Assembly (NCBI RefSeq): GCF_028823665.1
Contig: NZ_JAPEHV010000001.1
Location: forward strand, 397,406-461,405
Length of the DNA stretch: 64,000 bases
DNA from: Microbacterium sp. C7(2022)
GTDB taxonomy: Bacteria > Actinomycetota > Actinomycetes > Actinomycetales > Microbacteriaceae
Direction of reading: 5' to 3'
Shown here in pieces: positions 61,777 to 64,000 of the stretch. The position numbers and the translations under genes were made by a program. The notes beneath the pieces are model-generated. The model was not told where the DNA came from. It saw nothing but the letters and a program-made list of their open reading frames with translations, and made no database searches. Every line of letters starts with the position of its first letter. Positions within the stretch are counted from its first letter, which is position 1.

Positions 61777-61803
61777 TTAGCACTCTCGGTGTGAGGGTGC
61801 TAA
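61777..61803. promoter_or_regulatory. CIRCE operator (proximal)
   Basis: TTAGCACTC-N9-GGGTGCTAA matches the HrcA binding site TTAGCACTC-N9-GAGTGCTAA with one mismatch. It lies 36 bases before the groES start codon. Confidence 0.92.
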
Positions 61804-61838
61804 CGAGTCTTCAGTCTCAAGGAAAGAAGAGGTAGACC

Positions 61839-62135
61839 GTGTCGGTTTCCATCAAGCCGCTCGAGGACCGCATCGTCATCAAGCAGGTCGAGGCCGAGCA
61901 GACCACGTCCAGCGGTCTGGTCATCCCTGACACCGCCAAGGAGAAGCCCCAGGAGGGTGAAGTCGTCGCCGTCGGCCCCGGCCGCATCGACGACAACGGC
62001 AACCGTGTCCCGCTCGATGTCGCCGTCGGTGACCGCGTCATCTACAGCAAGTACGGTGGCACCGAGGTGAAGTTCGGTGGTGACGAGTTCCTCGTCCTGT
62101 CGGCTCGCGACGTCCTCGCGGTCGTCGTCCGCTAG
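61839..62135 (+). CDS. groES: Co-chaperonin GroES
   Basis: 98 residues, GTG start. Complete Cpn10: [20 protein letters not shown], the mobile loop [34 protein letters not shown] and the C-terminus [13 protein letters not shown]. It is followed at once by a strong terminator and repeats, so groEL is not in this operon and must lie elsewhere, as is usual for one or both groEL copies in actinobacteria. Confidence 0.98.
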   Translation: MSVSIKPLEDRIVIKQVEAEQTTSSGLVIPDTAKEKPQEGEVVAVGPGRIDDNGNRVPLDVAVGDRVIYSKYGGTEVKFGGDEFLVLSARDVLAVVVR

Positions 62136-62154
62136 TTTCGCGCTTCGCGCGACG

Positions 62155-62189
62155 AGAGGGTCGGATGCTTCGGCATCCGACCCTCTTTT
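62155..62189 (+). terminator. Rho-independent terminator of groES
   Basis: AGAGGGTCGGATGC, loop TTCG, GCATCCGACCCTCT, then TTT. A 14-base perfect stem with a stable tetraloop, 19 bases after the stop codon. Confidence 0.95.
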
Positions 62190-62239
62190 CGTGCGCGCGC
62201 CGTGCTGTGCGCCCGCTCACCTGACGCCCGCGCCCGCTC

Positions 62240-62770
62240 ACCTGACGCACTTTGTGCCTTGTGGGCGAGCGACCCGGCGTGTTGTGACATATGAACGGGG
62301 CGGACGATACCCGATGGGCTGCCCGCGCGCTCGTATGGCGCACTTTGTGCCTTGTGGGCGAGCGACCCGGCGTGTTGTGACATATGAACGGGGCGGACGA
62401 CACCCGGTGGGCTGCCCGCGCGCTCATATGGCGCACTTTGTGGCTTGTGGGCGAGCGGCCCGGCGTGTTGTGACATATGAGCGGGGCGGACGACACCCGG
62501 TGGGCTGCCCGCGCGCTCGTATGGCGCACTTTGTGGCTTGTGGGCGAGCGACCCGGCGTGTTGTGACATATGAACGGGGCGGACGATACCCGATGGGCTG
62601 CCCGCGCGCTCATATGGCGCACTTTGTGGCTTGTGGGCGAGTGACCCGGCGTGTTGTGACATATGAGCGGGGCGGACGACACCCGGTGGGCTTCCCGCGC
62701 GCTCGTATGGCGCACTTTGTGGCTTGTGAGTGATCGGCCCGGCGTGTTGTGACATATGAGCGGGGCGGGA
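62240..62770. repeat. 93-bp tandem array, six copies
   Basis: The string CACTTTGTG recurs at 62248, 62341, 62434, 62527, 62620 and 62713, exactly 93 bases apart. Each unit contains the CATATG-type palindrome (CTCATATGGCGCAC ... GTTGTGACATATGAG) and a linker GCGGGGCGGACGA...GGGCTGCCCGCGCG. The first copy lacks its left arm and the last is truncated and more diverged. Frames are open on both strands because 93 is a multiple of three and stops are absent; this is not taken as coding. Related copies at 54770-54933. The rest of 62771-62981 shows nothing recognisable. Confidence 0.95.
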
Positions 62771-62981
62771 CGTTCGTGGCGTGGCCCGCTGTGAGGGCAG
62801 GAGACTCGCGGCGAGGTCGGGATCAGGCGAGGCTCGAGGGGAAGGAGGGGCGCGTGGCACCGCCCCGGCGGGGTGCTCGACACGGCGCGTGGCAGGGATC
62901 ATACGAAGGTCGGCAGATCGCGGATGGGCGGGCGTGGCATCCATGAGTCTTGAAGGCGCGCTGCGGCCGTAGGCTGGCCCA

Positions 62982-63944
62982 GTGAACCGAGCCGATCCCG
63001 TGAGCCAGGATGACGCGCGCGAGCGCACGCTCGGAGGGATCTACGCATTCTCGGCATACCTGCTGTGGGGTGTGCTGCCGCTCTACTTCTTCCTGCTCGT
63101 GCCCACCGGGCCGTTCGAGCTGGTGGCGTGGCGCATCGTCCTGTCGCTGATCTTCTGCGCGCTGCTGATCACGCTCACTCGCAGTTGGCGACGGCTCGGC
63201 GGCATCATGCGGCAGCCGCGCCTGCTGGCGCTCACGGCGCTGGGCGGCGCGCTGATCTACGTCAACTGGCAGGTCTTCATCTACGCGGCCCTCACGAACC
63301 ACGTGATCGAGACGAGCCTGGGCTACTTCATCAACCCCATCGTCACCGTCCTGCTCGGAGTGCTGGTGCTACGCGAGCGTATGCGTGTGACCCAGTGGGT
63401 GGCGATCGGTATCGCCGCGCTCGCCGTCGGCATCATCATCGTCGGGTACGGATCGTTCCCGTGGATCGCGCTGACCCTGGCGGCATCCTTCGGCACGTAC
63501 GGACTGGTCAAGAAGAAGTACGGACCGAGCGTCGACGCGGTCAGCGGCCTGACGCTCGAGACGGTGTGGCTGACGCCCCTCGCCGGCATCGTGCTGGTGG
63601 TCGTCGCGAACACCAGCGGGCTGACCATGGGCGCGCACGGCGCGTGGCACACGGCGCTGCTGTTGCTCGTCGGGGTGGCCACCGCCGTGCCGCTGCTGTT
63701 GTTCTCGGCTGGTGCACGTCGCGTGCCGCTCACCGTCGTCGGACTGCTGCAGTTCGTGGCGCCGATCCTGCAGTTCCTCATCGGGTTGCTTGTGTTGCAA
63801 GAGCCGATGCCGCTCGAACGCTGGATCGGTTTCGCGTTGGTGTGGGTCGCGCTCGCCGTGCTCACGGCCGATTCGTTGCGGGCCGCGCGGCGCTCGCGCC
63901 GGCAGGTTCCCGAGGCGCCTGCGCCCATCGGCGACGTGGTCTGA
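62982..63944 (+). CDS. rarD: RarD-type EamA transporter
   Basis: 320 residues, GTG start. Ten membrane helices in two EamA repeats: GGIYAFSAYLLWGVLPLYFF, GPFELVAWRIVLSLIFCALL, NHVIETSLGYFINPIVTVLL and PLTVVGLLQFVAPILQFLIG are characteristic of RarD (chloramphenicol-sensitive protein) family members. Transported substrate unknown. The last 56 bases of the window contain nothing identifiable. Confidence 0.9.
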   Translation: MNRADPVSQDDARERTLGGIYAFSAYLLWGVLPLYFFLLVPTGPFELVAWRIVLSLIFCALLITLTRSWRRLGGIMRQPRLLALTALGGALIYVNWQVFIYAALTNHVIETSLGYFINPIVTVLLGVLVLRERMRVTQWVAIGIAALAVGIIIVGYGSFPWIALTLAASFGTYGLVKKKYGPSVDAVSGLTLETVWLTPLAGIVLVVVANTSGLTMGAHGAWHTALLLLVGVATAVPLLLFSAGARRVPLTVVGLLQFVAPILQFLIGLLVLQEPMPLERWIGFALVWVALAVLTADSLRAARRSRRQVPEAPAPIGDVV

Positions 63945-64000
63945 GCGCGGTCAAGTCCCGTCGTGTGGTGTCATTCCTGCTGTTGCCTGGGGGTGGTTGG

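Noticed and set aside
62240..62770. CRISPR array
   Set aside because: Units are contiguous and nearly identical over their full 93 bases, with no unique spacers and no cas genes.
62038..63028. Long minus-strand frames with 31-residue repeats (for example SAPLICHNTPGRSPTS) over the 93-bp array
   Set aside because: The period is a multiple of three and several frames on both strands are open at once; there is no ribosome-binding site, and the frames run into groES and rarD. Repeat geometry explains them.

Overview
The window looks like a chromosome segment of a high-GC Gram-positive actinobacterium, most likely Microbacterium or a close relative in the Microbacteriaceae. The basis is the strong G/C bias at third codon positions, many GTG/TTG starts, an LAxTG sorting signal, a 13E12-type HNH protein, and the block rplM-rpsI-glmM-coaA-glmS ... 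acpS-alr-tsaE-tsaB-rimI-tsaD ... groES. This placement comes from gene content and family knowledge, not from a database search.

Layout. (1) 1-1,276: a minus-strand pair, a sortase-anchored cohesin-domain protein followed by a secreted dockerin-amidase cut by the window edge. (2) 1,959-24,698: a large exopolysaccharide locus. It has sugar-nucleotide genes (ugd, gmd, fcl), glycosyltransferases, two pyruvyltransferase-family genes, a flippase, a polymerase/ligase, a priming glycosylphosphotransferase, a BY-kinase and its tyrosine phosphatase. The 7.9-14.6 kb part is visibly less GC-rich than its surroundings. Between the polymerase and the priming transferase lies a pile of insertion sequences (14.6-19.8 kb): an IS21-family element inside an IS3-family element, inside a second degraded IS3-family element, which abuts an IS30 remnant. 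(3) 24.7-30.4 kb: two CPBP membrane proteases flanking an LPATG surface protein, a P-loop kinase-like protein, a DUF222/HNH protein and a lipoprotein. (4) 30.6-38.4 kb: terC with a probable yybP-ykoY manganese riboswitch, rplM-rpsI, glmM, coaA, glmS, and a Ppx/GppA gene that has lost its central part. (5) 38.9-54.5 kb: a nearly continuous operon for peptide uptake and breakdown. It holds an S12 serine hydrolase, an oligopeptide ABC transporter, an S9-S12 fusion enzyme, an M20 amidohydrolase, a GNAT acyltransferase, an N-succinylamino-acid racemase-type enolase-superfamily enzyme and a PucR-type regulator. (6) 55.1-64 kb: acpS-alr, the tRNA t6A genes tsaE/tsaB/tsaD with rimI, a methyltransferase, a solitary groES under two CIRCE-type operators, and rarD.

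The most interesting system is region 5. Its last three enzymes match the known three-step route that turns D-amino acids irreversibly into L-amino acids: N-succinylation by a GNAT, racemisation by an NSAR, and desuccinylation by an M20 enzyme. Here they are fused by 4-bp gene overlaps to a peptide importer and to beta-lactamase-fold (S12) hydrolases that could release D-residues, suggesting a dedicated pathway for D-amino-acid-containing peptides. Other notable structure: a cohesin/dockerin pair outside a cellulosome, and several families of short palindromic repeats whose arms differ between copies by paired, compensatory changes.
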